A stretch of DNA of 64,000 bases from Tetracentron sinense (GCA_015143295.1 CM026551.1:18838543-18902542), one strand, 5' to 3'; shown: positions 34,119-46,894, counted from the first letter of the stretch. The notes: generated by a model not told the origin, from the letters alone. Program-made: numbers and translations.

Positions 34119-34714
34119 AGGTCAATCCTGATTGGTTGCAAGTGAAATGAGGACTCTCACTGAGTTCATTTTTGCAACTAGAGCAAATGTTTCCTAATAG
34201 TCTATGTCGTAAGTTTGAGTATACCCCTTTGCAACTAAGCGTATCTTTCAATTGAACTATTAGAGTGGTGTTTAACTGTAAACACCCACCTAAATCCAAC
34301 CGACCTCTTTCCTCTTGGTAAATTGACCATATCTCAGGTACTATTTTATTTCAAGAGCACACATCTCTTCTACCATAGTCTATTTCCATTCTGGTTGAAA
34401 AATTGCATCGGCTAAGCTGCGAGGGATAAACACAGAAGACAAAGCCAAAGCAAAAGAGCGATACGAATAAGACAAAGTATGGTAAGAGACAACATTCGAA
34501 ATAGGATGCTGAGTACATGCTCTAGTACCTTTCCTAAGAGCAATAAGAACTTCAGAGACAATAATATCAGGACTCAAATGAACAATGTTACCTGGATCAG
34601 AAAAGGTCTCTTGCAGGTTCACACTCCCCATGTCTACAATCGTTGTTAGAAGGGAAAATAGGAATAGGAAGAGGAGAGATCTCTTCACTAATCCTCTCCC
34701 CCTGATTAGATGTC

Positions 34715-35620
34715 TCATTGGCAAATTAAATACGGAGCAGACTCAAAAAAGGTAACATCCTCAGAGATGAAGGACCGGCAGGAAGGGGGATGATAACATT
34801 TATATCCCTTCTGATGGGGAGCATACCCAAGAAAGAGACAACGAAGAGCCTTAAGATCGAGTTTGGTGCGAGCAGAATGATCAATATGCACAAAGCAGAT
34901 ACACCCAAAGATTCGCAGGATCACTGGAAACACAAGAGTGGAAGGAGATACATGGAAACAGTAGATTGGAAGTTCAAAATCCGGGAAGACATTCGATTGA
35001 TTAAAAATACAACAGTCAATAAGGCATCAGATCAGGTGACTTTCAACAAATGTCTTTTTTTTCGCTCAACCACACCGAATCATTGGGGTGTATCAGCACA
35101 AGAAGTCTGATGAATTGCTACCATGAGAATCAAAAAATGTAGCCAAACTAGTAGACATACTCCTCCCCATGATCTAACTGAAGTACTTTAATTAAGACAT
35201 TAAACTGAGTGACAATCATTGTATGAAAAGAAGGAAAAACAATGTCAACTTCACCCTTAGATTTCAGCATATACACCCATGTAGTACGAGAAAAATCATT
35301 CACAAAAGTAACAAAATACTTAAAATCACACGAGAAAGTAACAGGGGATGGACCCCATACATCGGAATGCACGAGAAAAATGTGAATTACATTTATTAAC
35401 ACTATAGGGATATGAAGTTCGATAATGTTTTGCAAATTCACAAGTTTCATATTGAAAAGAGGAGACAAATTAGAAACAGATAAATGCGGAAACAAACACC
35501 TAAGAAGGGGAATAGATGGGTGGCCAAGACGTTTGTGCCACCGGAATAACTCCTCTGTTCTATTAATACTCCGAACACCATGGGATATCTACTGGACTGA
35601 TGAAGTAATGTGAGGCAAAT
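34715..35620 (-). pseudogene. Copia integrase region (GAG-pre-integrase, core, C-terminus)
   Basis: Read on the minus strand in several frames: RWHKRLGHPSIPLL near 35510 (GAG-pre-integrase), HSDVWGPSP and VNDFSRTTWVYMLKSKGE at 35250-35380 (catalytic core), and LRIFGCICFVH, LRCLFLGYAP and KGYKCYHPPS at 34740-34930 (post-core segment). The order is correct but the frame is broken several times. Confidence 0.85.
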
Positions 35621-35841
35621 GGTCGAGCAGGTACAATCCTCGCTCCTCATGGCCTGTACAAATTGTCCTCTTCGTTTCCAAGTCCTCAAACACATAGCGA
35701 GAAGAAAAAAAGTTACACTACAGTTCAAAGTTTTGGTAATAGGTGAACTTAGGAACATAAAAGACGGAGGAGAGAGATATGGAGGGTGGGACAGAGATAC
35801 TCCCTTTACCCGCAATGGATGCTAATGTACCATCAGCAACT

Positions 35842-37160
35842 TTAACTGTGTCTACCAAAATCAATGAAATAAGATGAAAAAAAGGACATATCAATCATAT
35901 CATCTGATGCCCCTGAATCAATATTCCAAGAGCGATTATGATAAGAAATAGATGCATTGAGAGCCGAGGCTGAAGTACCTGTATAAGGGACTGAAGTAGC
36001 ACTAGCGGTACTAGGAGTCTCCAACTGGGACATGAAGCGGCGGAGGACATCGATCTCATCTCTAAACAGACCAGGGCTATCCGAAGGAGGTACAACAATA
36101 GATACTGAGACAGTGGATGTAACTGAGTGTGCACTCGAGCCCCCTCCAAATCGTCTGTCCCTGTCTCCTCGATCACCGACATAAAGGCCCCGTGAGGGTG
36201 GACGACCATGCAAGTCCCAACAGGTATCTCTCATATGACGGGTACGCCCGCAATGATCACACTTAAGTTTATCCCAATCATCAGTAGTAGAACCAGAGTA
36301 TCCAAAACGGTCACCTCATCGGCCACGACCACCACTACCACTTCTACCTCCCCGTTGGAATGAGGAGACCAAAGCAGATCTATCAAATATAGGAGTTTGG
36401 TGCATAGCACTCCGACGGTGCTCCTTACGATGTAAGTATGCATATACTTCATTAGGAGAGGGAACTAGGTTTTTTCCAAGAATTTGGACCTGTACTTATT
36501 CATAATCTATGTTCAATCCAACAAGCATCTCAAACACACGGGTTTGTTCAACCAATTTCTTATACTCGACAGCATCCTCAAGCACTTCGCCTTGAAGGTA
36601 TGATACTGTTCTAGCTCTTCCCAAAAAGGGCGAAAACTAGAGTAGTATGTAAGAATAGACATATCCCCCTGCTTTAGTAGCCAAATACTCTAACGTCATA
36701 AATCCAGGCAGCACCTCTAATCTCGGAATAGATCTGTGTCATGGTATCCCATATGTCTTGTGCGGAAGGAAGAAACAAGTAGGCACTACTGATATCTGGC
36801 TGCATGGAGTGTAGAATCCATGACATGACAACATCATTCTCAACCTCCCACTTGACATAGCCCGGATTGGTTGACTTAGGAGTAGGAATGACATCTTTCA
36901 AATACCTCATCTTCCCCTTGCCTTTAATAAACAACTTCGCGGATTGAGATCAGACAAGAAAATTTGTTCCATCTAACTTTCTTGTATTAATCTGGAGATT
37001 TCGGGAATCACTCACATTGACTTCGACACTACCTCTCCCCTGCACTAGGTTACTAGAGGAGTGACTAACCTCAAATTCTTCCACCATAATATTCAAACCA
37101 TGAAACAAACACAAATCTTCAATTTTAGGGTTATACCACCCTAAAACAACTTCCAAAGTA
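35842..37160 (-). pseudogene. Copia gag and protease region
   Basis: The gag N-terminus (LDGTNFLV, then GKMRYLKDV..WEVENDVVMSWILHSM and AQDIWDTMTQIYSE) spans 36674-37156. A CCHC zinc knuckle (CDHCGRTRHMRDTC) is read across about 36225-36270. The protease site WNIDSGASD lies near 35900. Frameshifts separate the parts. The gag start methionine is not certain. Confidence 0.85.
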
Positions 37161-37690
37161 CGGTTTCACTACCCGTATTGGCTCAAAACTCCACCACAAA
37201 TAACTATAGGGTTCCAAAAGGAAAACACAGCAACCTAATATAGGTTAGAGTATGCGAGATCTATTAGAGTGGGCTGGTCCAGCATCTGAAAAACAAATGC
37301 AGAAAACCCCAAAACCGATATATATAGGGGAGTAATATCCTCGCCAAACGCTCAATAGTGCTCCAAATCACATGAAACTTGTGACATACATTCAGGAATT
37401 ATCATATGGATCAAACAAATAGTAGAAGAGTTCCACAAAAAATACCCAAGAGATCGCACCAATCAGTTTTGCAAAACTGAATTTTTTCAGAAAATTCTGA
37501 AAAATGCAAAAACAACAAACCTAGAGATGTCGAAAAATTCCACAAAAATCACCACAATTCTCGATAAATGCCGATCTATCACATGGCATGATCGAAAAAT
37601 TCTGACGCAAAAAAAAATCTAACAATCTGTACGGCTGACGTCAACACACTTGGTGGTTCCTCCTCTTGCTTTGTACTCCCTGGTTCTTCC

Positions 37691-37707
37691 CCGGAGCTCT
37701 GATACCA
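37691..37707 (-). other. Copia primer-binding site
   Basis: The minus strand reads TGGTATCAGAGCTCCGG three bases inside the 5' LTR. It is complementary to initiator tRNA-Met and is the standard plant Copia PBS. Confidence 0.9.
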
Positions 37708-37710
37708 AGT

Positions 37711-37894
37711 TGGATTGAAGGGGATGAGTATTAGGTTTTAGTGATTAGAGTTTGAGAGGAAGAAGAAGAAGTATAGGGAAAAATTAGAGAGAGATTAATG
37801 ATCTCTCCCACACTTTGTTATTTATACTCCACTAATGGTATACTATTAGTATATAAGAGATACTAATAGTATACCCAAAATACAATGTATAAGA
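37711..37894 (-). repeat. Copia 5' LTR, truncated
   Basis: It matches the other LTR from TGGATTGAAGG to CAATGTATAAGA, then stops. The last ~32 bp on the plus strand (the true 5' end of the element on the minus strand) are replaced by LINE-like sequence. This is either a deletion or a recombination junction. Confidence 0.85.
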
Positions 37895-38560
37895 TCCACC
37901 ATGCAACTCTTATCCAGGTTGATTCGCAGTTCAGTAATCACCTCAAAATACTTGAGAAGAATTTTTAATCGAAACCTATTGTCATTGTCTGCCAAGAACT
38001 TGCTCCAAAAATTTCTCTGCACCTTAATGATCCCTTCCCTAACCAGAACTCGTAAGAACCAGAAACTCATCTAAGATACCATTTTCAGTTAGATGTCCTG
38101 GACTTGGTTCTTATAATCCTCCTCTACAATGCCATTCAGAGAAAAATCGCTAAAGCCATTTCCCGTTAAACCCTTTTTTTGATCGGTAAATAACCCAGTA
38201 AAACCTTGTTCATGCATTTCAGTTTTCCGAACCCCAGGCCCAACACTCCTTCAGCTGTTCAGCACCTAAAAAAGTGAAACATCCTCCTGTTCCCACTGCC
38301 TCCCCTTAAAAATCCCTTTGTAGCTTCTCAAGACGCTTACCTACAGACACAAGCATCATACAGATTGACATATAAAAGGCCGAAAGCTAGCTAGAAACCC
38401 TCTTTATAGTGTCATCCTCCCACCAAATGAAAGAAAACTCTTCTTCCAGCATGCATGTCTTCTTTTAAACTTCTCTATCACTAAGTTCCAGAGGCCTTTC
38501 GCGATCGGCTTCAAGCCAGGGGGGAAACTGAGATATTTGGTCGGAAACACACTCGATCTT
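37895..38560 (-). pseudogene. Two LINE reverse-transcriptase fragments
   Basis: 38180-38560 (minus) translates with shifts to FPTKYLSFPPGLKPIAKGLW, NLVIEKF, ACWKKSFLSFGGRMTL, the RT thumb region of plant LINEs, and ends at a TTTACCGATCAAAAAAA tail (38165-38180). 37895-38070 gives LLKYFEVITELRINLDKSCM, an RT segment that normally precedes that region. Here it lies downstream of the tail, so it is a separate piece. It is cut at the Copia 5' LTR. Confidence 0.6.
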
Positions 38561-39566
38561 TGACTTCTAAAGATTCAAACATGCACGACAAATCATGTCA
38601 AATGTTATTTATCACAGCTTCCCCATTCTGAATGGTTCTTTTTTATACGATGAGTTTTGAGCACTTATTGATACGTATTTTATCATTTCTTAATATATCA
38701 ATGCATGTTTCTAGTGTTTCCATGGTTTTCAAATTTTCAACATTTTTTACAGACTTACAGAAATTTACACACAATGTTTCCCAATTCTAGATGACCGAAA
38801 TGTATATAGAAACCAAAGTTTAAGACCTTGGTAGCACCTCATTTTCTGCATCAGAAGTTCACTACCACCAGAAGCCGCAATTGCTGCCTCAACCAACCAT
38901 GTGTAGCAGCAAAGCTCAGTCATGCCATTGGCGGCATCATATATGTTGGAACCATTGGAGGGGGGATTTGCTGCAAGGGGATGAGCATTCTCCCGAAATT
39001 CGTAATCAATTGCAGATGATTACTAGTTCCATGCAGGCAATTTGCATCATCTCTTCTAATGGAGCTAGCATATCTTGTGAAATAAAATGAAAGCTAATCA
39101 TTAATATAACCAGAGGATAAACTGGCAGCATTTATTCTCTTCCGAAGCCAATACAATGTGAATTTTGAATGTTATTTATTTTGGATTGAACATCTCAAGA
39201 AAACTTGTGGTCTAATAAAGAAGACAGTTTTTCAATTGTCACTTTGCATGGCATCAATCAAGTGACATAAAGCGGCCAGCATGCTCATTGCCAGATTATT
39301 TGTTTATAAATAACTAAGTAATCCATATTGATAAGAAATTTCTATAGTAAGTTTTTTTACTATACATAAAAGAGTGCTCCATCTTCACTTTTTTGAAGTG
39401 CATGCCCTCAACGCAGTTTTCTTCTACCCACATTGCAAGTTATATGCTACATGAAACCAAACCTGTAACCCTTTTAAAAATACAATGCCAACTGAGCAGA
39501 CCAAGTATGCATGCCATCGACCGTAATGGATATTTTAAATTCCTAATAGAAAAGAAAAGTGCATAC

Positions 39567-39723
39567 CATATAAATGTATTTGCAGAAGGATAAACATAAG
39601 ATTTCTCGTATAGTGAAGCAGCTGCAGCAGCGGCTTGGAGTCTAGCCTTATGCTGGTTCAAATTATCATCTGCCACACCACCACCTACTGACCCCTGAGT
39701 GGATGCACCCGCCATACCTGTCC
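39567..39723 (-). CDS. HRD1: HRD1 E3 ubiquitin ligase, exon after the RING exon
   Basis: The 157-bp exon encodes GTGMAGASTQGSVGGG, then VADDNLNQHKARLQAAAAAA, then SLYEKSYVYPSANTFI plus two bases of the next Trp codon. The LQAAAAAASLYEKSYVYPSAN block is characteristic of plant HRD1 C-terminal regions. The acceptor is GAAGCAG and the donor TG/GTATGC. The phases match the exons on either side (one base carried in, two carried out). Confidence 0.92.
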
Positions 39724-40332
39724 CTGCTTCCAGTATTTTCCACTATATCAAGTTCACTTCATTGATTAATTGCAACTATCATTATAGTAGAATGTTCAGC
39801 TACAACAATCACTGTCGTGAAACCAAGACGATGAAACCACAACAAGACAAGTTCAAACCAGAAAAATACTACATGAAGTGACTATAACCGGAAAAAGGGT
39901 CCACCAATCACTTTATCACAGTTAATCAAGAATGATTAATTTATTGCATGATTGATATTGTTGTATGGGGACTAAGAGGATGCAACCATAGATTTATAAT
40001 TTAGAATCCAACAGAATCTACACCATATACCTCATGCACATGCTCATCAATCAGGACCATACCTGGTTCACATTGTCTGGTCCTATCAACGTGGTCCACA
40101 TTCATCATATCTTGTGCATAATTAAGTGGAAATAGCCCAATTTGGTTAATCAGATCAAAATCCTGTCAACATCATCAAATCGATGGGGCCCCCACTTAAG
40201 AGATTCATCAAAGCAAATGTTGCCTGCTTGGATGATCATTGGCATCTGATCAACAGCATTGTTTATGACGGTCAACAAAAAAAGAAAATGGTTTGCAATA
40301 GAATCCACCTACTATGGTATCGATCATATAAT

Positions 40333-41070
40333 TTTTTTTAAGGCAAATATATCATGCATTAAAGAGAAAATAAAATACAAAAGACCTATTCACTGATTGG
40401 TGAACATGCCAAAAAGGAGGATAGAAACGCAAAACAATATATACCACCAACTTACCCTTCCCTCAACATGACCCATCCCTACTAAATTGCTAGTAACCTA
40501 CATCCAAGTCTATTACATTATCCCTTCTAGAGCACCACAAGATAAGATGCCTTTGGACACGAGACAACTACAATAGAGGAAGACGAGTTATTGAAACCAC
40601 TTTTGTTCCTCTCATCCCAAATGCTCCAACAAATAGCTCCGGGAATCATGCACCGTAGAATCTGCAATGAACTATCCATTCCATGGATAGACCAACCTGC
40701 TATTGAATCTCTTAGACTAAACTGTAACACCCACTCCAGCCTCGTGCAGGATAGGCCCTCTCCCACAACCATTTTCCTAGAGAGACATGAAGCAAGAGGT
40801 GGTCTATAGTCTCTTCCCCAAACAGAGGAATAAAGCCTCTGTTTGTCATTCTCTATCATTAAATGATCTGTGGTGACTGGTGAGGATGTTGTATAGGGTG
40901 GCATTTAAAATGAAGAACGCAACCTTGGTTGGGTTGGGATACCAAGGTTCCACACAGCCCTATAAAAAAAAAGGAGAGGCCAGAACCAACATACAAGGAC
41001 TTGTAAAGAACTTTCACAATGAATTTCTCCTTGCTGCCCCAAAGTCTATTGTATCTAACGCAGATGCTAG
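40333..41070 (-). mobile_element. 5'-truncated LINE (zf-RVT tail), minus strand
   Basis: It starts with a T run at 40332 (the A tail on the minus strand). It translates with shifts to a zf-RVT end: WNLGIPT, then a diverged NATLYNILT-like segment, and finally IPGAICWSIWDERNKSGFNN. An 11-bp duplication with one mismatch (GATCATATAAT at 40322-40332, GATCGTATAAT at 41071-41081) brackets it. It is more diverged than the other LINEs. Confidence 0.65.
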
Positions 41071-42220
41071 GATCGTATAATATAGTTAACTTATCAAATC
41101 ATTGAAGATCTACAGGACACCCAGATATTCGATGATATGGATCCCCCACCAAATGTGTCAATGCTCATGGGAGACAACCCTATGGTATCCCATCATTATG
41201 ATAAAATCTAAAATAAGGAACTTGTGCTTGTTTGTATTCTTTAGTAGTAAAGGAACTCTAAATCTATATATATATATATATAAGGTAATGGAAAAAAGGG
41301 TATAAAAAATGGTCGAAATCTGACTATGAATCCTCTTTGAAGGGTGCGAGGAAGCTAACTGTGTCCTGCACTCCAGCCTCTCTTATCCCAACAAATCTTT
41401 AAATAGGTTAGACCACCCTATTTTATTTATAGGATCAAGATATCTATATAACGTTCTCCCAAAAAGTCGCACCTTTACTTGGCTTACCCAACAAACTCAA
41501 ACCCAGTCCAAGTCAGCCAACCTGATAAAATGCATTATAAATATCCCTATAACAATGCTAGATATGTTCCTATCAATTATCATATGATCCATCTAGTAAT
41601 GACGTAACAGGCAAATTTTGAGTTCATTGTGTGGAGATTTTCTTGCCTGCCTTATTGATTGACCTTCTAGATGTACGCCGCAAATGCAACTTTTTGTTTT
41701 CCCACACGTATATTGCCAATGAATCAGCCATCTTTCAAATCTTAGTGGTGTATATAGAGTTACATTGAATATCGAGAACTCTATTCCCTGGTTTTCTTTT
41801 CCCTATTGACAAAATGGATCGTAAAGTTTTTTATATTAATCATAGTAGCTTCTTTTTTGTTAACATAAAGATTTTTAATAAATGAGAAATAGATTGCGCC
41901 TAATGACACATCCTTAGTGACTTAGAGTCTGCTTTCTCATGTTCATAGCGGAGAGTACTATTATACACAATATCTAATCCCTAATTTGTAAACGGTGTTG
42001 AAACGACTCCACATCCTTATTGCTTTACTAATGCCCAAAAGATAAAAATCCACAAGAGAGATGGAGAAAACAAAACAAAATGTTCCCGCCATCCAGCCTT
42101 CCAAAAGGGCTAAAGTCCCTGGTTCATTGGAGTTCATGCCGATAGAATATTCGTTGAGTTTAACTTAACCCAACCCTCTACAGGATTTTTATTTTTTTAA
42201 GACAGCTTTGGAGCGGACTT

Positions 42221-42620
42221 TTTTTGATCGGTAAACCAAGCAAATATATAACTAAAATGCATCACAAGTACAAAGAGACATAGAGCACATGATTCACCAA
42301 TGCACTGAGCAAAAAGAAAACGATTTACACCATGCTAACCCCCACTAGAACCCTCACCGCCAAACAAATCAGTCAAGCAACGTGCCTACGCTCACCCCTT
42401 CCTGCCTAGCTGAGACCCACTCTACCGCCAAAGACCCGACTCTATTACAAATACGGGGAAAAGAGGAGGGAGAGTTCTCGAAAACTCTCCTATTCCTCTC
42501 CTTCCAGATAGACCAGTCTATGGCGCCCGGTAGAATCTTCTACACCGCCAACCTTGATCCTTCCCCACTTACCAAATCACAGCAGGATAAGAAGTTGTGA
42601 AAGGACGAGGGAAAGACCCA
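42221..42620 (-). mobile_element. 5'-truncated LINE (400 bp), minus strand
   Basis: It is bracketed by the perfect 10-bp duplication GAGCGGACTT (42211-42220 and 42621-42630). On the minus strand it starts inside the zf-RVT region, passes through LPGAIDWSIWKERNR-like and ENSPSSF-like codons, and ends TTTACCGATCAAAAAAA. It belongs to the same 3'-end family as 28254-29360 and 43.3-49.55 kb. Confidence 0.85.
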
Positions 42621-43379
42621 GAGCGGACTTAATTTTACCTTCTCCAAGATTCACAATTTCACACTATTAAACTCAGGAGTAGCCATAGGAACGTTCATGC
42701 CACAAAAACCTCTAAATCAAAGTCCACTAGATGAAAACAATTAGGTAAAAGGAAGGCAAGGATGATGCACCTTGGAGATTAGCTATCAACCACATTAGAG
42801 AGTTAATATGAGGTTGACTGCTCATTCTTTACACGCAAGGAGACAAAATGATAGAGGGGTCTCCTTAGCGGAGAATGGTACATTTAGAAACTTTTGGTAT
42901 CTAGGGATCTCTATTTGTTGAAATTTGTAAATCTTCATGACCTTCATACAAATTTTTTTAATTTATCAAAGAATAAATATTGCGACCAACAAAATATCCC
43001 AACTTGAACGTAAGAGTGATATTTGCAGCAATGAGTATCCGTTGTCCAAAATAAAAAAATTCCAAGGCCTAATGTGAATGTGATTGCCAAACTCCAATCA
43101 AACTATAAACGACAACGGATAAATTATCATTTCTTGCATCAAAAACAAGCTAATTACGGAGCACAAACATTGGACAACCAAGAAGCAACATATTCATAGA
43201 ATTAGTGTAACCGATATGAGATTGTTGAGATTGATGAATGGAAACAATAGAAAATATAATATTAAAAATAAGCACATTCTAGAGAATTTGAGAGTAACTC
43301 CAATAGGTGGTAAAATAAGGGAGTATCCCTCGCCTAGGGTTGGTGACAAGCATGTCAGTAGGTCTGAGCGTCGTTTTGG

Positions 43380-45670
43380 ATTGGTATTCAGGGGCTGCCT
43401 CTTCATCTTTGGAATGTGGAAACCCTAAAGGGGATTGGCGATGCTTGTGGAGGAATCATGGTCATAAACCAACGCACCTTAGCCTTGTTGGATTTCCAGC
43501 AAGCTCACATCAAAATCATAACATCTAGTAGGGACAGTATCCCTCACCTGATGAGAGTCCCTGACCGGGGAGGGATCCATTGGATTAATCTTTCTGTCAT
43601 TTCGGAGGAAGTTCTAGCTTCTCCGGCGATCCTCGGGATTTCCGGCAATGGCCGGAGGTGAAAAATTCAAATTTGATCAGAGATGAGACTTGTCCTACCA
43701 TTGTACATGAGGAGACTAATGGTAGACAAGCTAGAGGCCGTATCTCTGGCACTAAGGAGAGGGTAGTTCAGTCCTCCAATGACTGTGAGCGCGTGGAGGA
43801 ATGTTCGTAGGTATCTCAGGAGACTAGAACAACAGGAGACCTTAGGGAGAGCACAGCCTCCTCGCCTATGGTTGGTGAAAAGCATGTCAGTAGATAGAAC
43901 AACATTTCAAGAACCAGAGGAAAGTTACCATTAAAAACCAGAAAAGAAACTGGCGGAGGAAAAGGCTAAGATGGGAGAGGAGATCGCAGGCAGGAGGTTC
44001 TGATTTGGTGAAGGGACAAATCTTATCGCAGCAAGAGGAAGATAAGGATTTGGGAGATTGTGGCAGCCAACTAGATCCTAACACTAAGTTTATTTCTAGG
44101 CCCCAATACATCTGGTCCAATAGCCTCTTGAAGACCAATGGGCCCAAAGCCTGAAGGCAGTTAGCCTTGACCGAACGGATCGAGCCCGTGAGGAAGTCTT
44201 TTCAGATGCGGGGGACCCGTTTCTCACGGCGATGGAACCTGATGGGTTTCGTGTGAGCCCAGTTGTTCTAAATAACCGTGAGTTCGTATATGAACCCGGT
44301 AAGGACTTCGATCTGCTTTCTTTAAGTAATCCTATATGGCAACGAGTCTCGCCAAGCATCTCTATACAGGATGAAGAGTGGGGGGATTGCATGGTCTGGA
44401 AATCTCTGAACCATTCCATCTTGGCGTGGCCGAAGTCGAAGGGTGTGAGGAGCGTAGGGTCTTTTCCCTCTACTCCCGTTGCACTGGTTGTGGAAAAAGG
44501 GAGTTCATGTGATGCCCTAGCTCCATCAAAGGATGGTGCAGGGGGCGGTAGGGCAGCTGGGCATCTCGAGGATCCATGGGAGGAGGTGAGGAGGAGACAA
44601 GTAGAGGAAGGAAGTAGGTTTGTTCCTCCTCACGCTTCAGGAAGTCAGGAGCAAGGGGGAGTCAGCTATAGGTAGTCCGAGCTAATGCCTTTTCCCCCAT
44701 GTCCTCAGGAAATGTTCTCGTGGGCAAGTTTTGGGACGATGAGTCGGAGAACCCAGAGATGGAAAGCTATACTCCTCTGGTTTTCACAAAATTTGCTTTC
44801 GGCTCAAAAACAGGGCTTCCAATCTCTGGTCCTCTCATGGCCCAGTCGGTGGTGAGTGCTATTTCAGTAACCTCTCAGTCGGACGGGGCTTCGGATGTTG
44901 GCTTTTCAACGCCCTCTCCGGTCGCCCCCGTGGATGTCCAGATGAGGTTTGGTGGGCTAGTCATCCCGAGGTCAATCTACTCGCAGGGTGGTGAACAATC
45001 GACCGAGTCTATTACGGTTCGTGGTTTTTCAATCGATGTTCCAAGTAGATGTTCCAAATATCACCCTCTCAAAGCCGAATCCGGCTTGCTTTGAGAAAGT
45101 ATCGTCGGGATGAGCTGTAAAGATTCACGCATATCCCGGTCCGGAAGTGGAAAATTCCTCTCTCAGCATTACCTCCAGTAGAGGGGATGGCAGACGATCG
45201 TCGGATTCATCCACCGCTTGTTCCCGTGGCAGGTACATCTCCTCTCTCTTCTCATTCTAACCATCCTAACCTGTTACATGACACAGATAGGGTGGATAGA
45301 TCGAGTGCTTTGTGTTCAGCTGTTATGAATGATTATTCTTTGTTGCAAAACCATGGAGTTATGATACCACAACCACATGGGGAATGAGATCCTGAAAATA
45401 TGGATGACCCAGTGCAGGGTAATAGTACTCTGACTGAGATAGACAGAAGACCTGAGTCAGTGAATTTGGACCATATCCATGTTATATCTAACCCGATACA
45501 GGGGGAAAGTCCGGTAATGCAGCTAATGCTACCAAGGATGAGGAAGGAGAAAGTTTCAATTTGGGTCGTCAATCAGATGGAGGAAATGGGTAAGGTTATG
45601 GAGTTATCATTAGAAGGGAATGAATCCGAGGCTAGGGGTCTATCCACAGAATTGAAGGAGGGGGAGTAAG
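43380..45670 (+). pseudogene. LINE ORF1 (DUF4283-like nucleic-acid-binding protein), broken
   Basis: The N-terminal part reads LPLHLWNVETLKGIGDACGG then IMVINQRTLALLDFQQAHIK (about 43393-43505) and continues RVPDRGGIHWINLSVISEEV. This is the conserved DUF4283 segment of plant LINE ORF1. Later open pieces (44232-44675, 44699-45094, 45187-45669) are Ser/Pro/Gly-rich linker typical of ORF1 C-terminal halves. A C-x2-C-x4-H-x4-C knuckle was not found. Frameshifts are frequent. Confidence 0.65.
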
Positions 45671-45825
45671 GGGTAGGGATAGATCCAAAGCCAAACCAAT
45701 TTACAGGTAGGAGAGGGGCCTCAGCGATGGAGAAGAGAAGGCTGGAGTGTGGAGTCAACTATACGTGTCCGGATCAGAGGGGAATCTTGTAGCCCGAGGC
45801 CAATTAGGGATCGCCGAGTGATTAA

Positions 45826-46640
45826 ATGATATGTCTATCCATTATCTCATGGAATATCAGGGGTTTAGGGGCGGTTAGAGAAAATAGCAGATATCAAAAA
45901 GTTTGTGCAATCCAAGCATTCGTCAATCCTTTGTATTCAAGAGACCAAGTTAACAGACACTCAGGTCTATCATATTAGGGACCTATGGGGGAGCCCGGAT
46001 CTAGGTTGGGTCGAACTTCCGTCGTTAGGATCAACCGGGGGGATATTGATACTATTGGATAAGGCAAAGGTGGAGGTGTTGGAGTCAAAACTGGGGGCTT
46101 ACTCGTTATCCATCCTATGTCGTTTGATTGGGGAGCACTTTAAATGGGTTTTTTCAGGTGTTTATGGACCGGGAGGAAATTCAAAAGATTCAGCCTTTTG
46201 GACCGAGTTGGATGATGTTAGTGTGAGGTGGGGCCAGCCGTGGTGTTTGGGGAGCGATTTTAATAGCATCAGGTTCTCCTCGGAGAACAAAGGAGGTAGT
46301 GCTCTTTGAGGCGATTTGATGCATTTATTTTTTGACATGGTTTGATAGATTACCCAACAAAGGGGGCCCAATTCACCTGGTCGCAAGCGGGGAATAACCA
46401 AATAGCAAGCCGTCTCAAACCGCTTCCTAGTTGATCGGGATTGGGAGACTCACTTCCCTACCTAAATCCATCTCAGATCATGTGTCTCATCATGTGTCTC
46501 TTATTAGAATCGGGGAGCTTTGGGGGGGCTAGTTCTTTTCGATTTGAAAACATGTGGCTTGAGGACGAGCGCTTTACGGATTTAGTTGTTGAGGTATGGA
46601 ATCACAGCCATGGGTGGGGCAGCCAGCACTAGAATTGGGC
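45826..46640 (+). pseudogene. LINE ORF2 endonuclease (AP-endonuclease-like), broken
   Basis: It starts MICLSIISWNIRGLGAVR, the standard N-terminus of plant LINE ORF2 endonuclease. After a frameshift it continues SSILCIQETKLTDTQVYHIR with the Q-E-T-K metal-binding motif, then FSGVYGPGGN and CLGSDFNSIRF (the G-D-F-N motif). A further shift leads to the PTKGAQFTWSQAGNNQIASR-like segment near 46360-46410. The enzyme would nick target DNA; this copy cannot. Confidence 0.8.
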
Positions 46641-46894
46641 TTAAACTCAAAACCTTGAAAGAGTGCATTAAGATCTGGAATAAGGAAGTTTTTGGAAACA
46701 TTTAAATGCGTCTTTCCGAATTATTGTGGCACATAGAAGAATTGGGCGGCTTAGCTGAGTCCCAAGACTTATCCCCCTCCGAATCTCGGGATATGGAAGT
46801 TTAATAGAAATCAGTTGAAGAAATCAGTTAGAAACAGAAAGCTAGAACCCGTTGGCTCAAAGAGGGCAATCACAACACAAACTTTTTTCACATA

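Larger units (their letters stand above)
32675..37894 (-). mobile_element. Copia-type LTR retrotransposon (Ale/Retrofit-like size), degraded
   Basis: A 5.2-kb minus-strand element has two LTRs, a PBS, a polypurine tract, and domains in the Copia order gag, protease, integrase, reverse transcriptase, RNase H. The short LTR (226 bp) and overall size suit the Ale/Retrofit lineage. All frames carry stops or shifts, so it is not autonomous. It lies in the same direction as HRD1. The 5' LTR has lost its first ~32 bp, so no flanking duplication can be tested. Confidence 0.9.
30221..39566 (-). other. HRD1: HRD1 intron (9.3 kb) containing a Copia element
   Basis: This GT-AG intron has GTATGC donor at 39566 and GCAG acceptor ending at 30221. 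It contains a 74-bp tandem duplication (30551-30698), about 2 kb of unassigned AT-rich DNA, the Copia element at 32675-37894, LINE reverse-transcriptase fragments (37895-38560) and about 1 kb of unassigned sequence next to the upstream exon. No host exon was seen within it. Confidence 0.85.
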
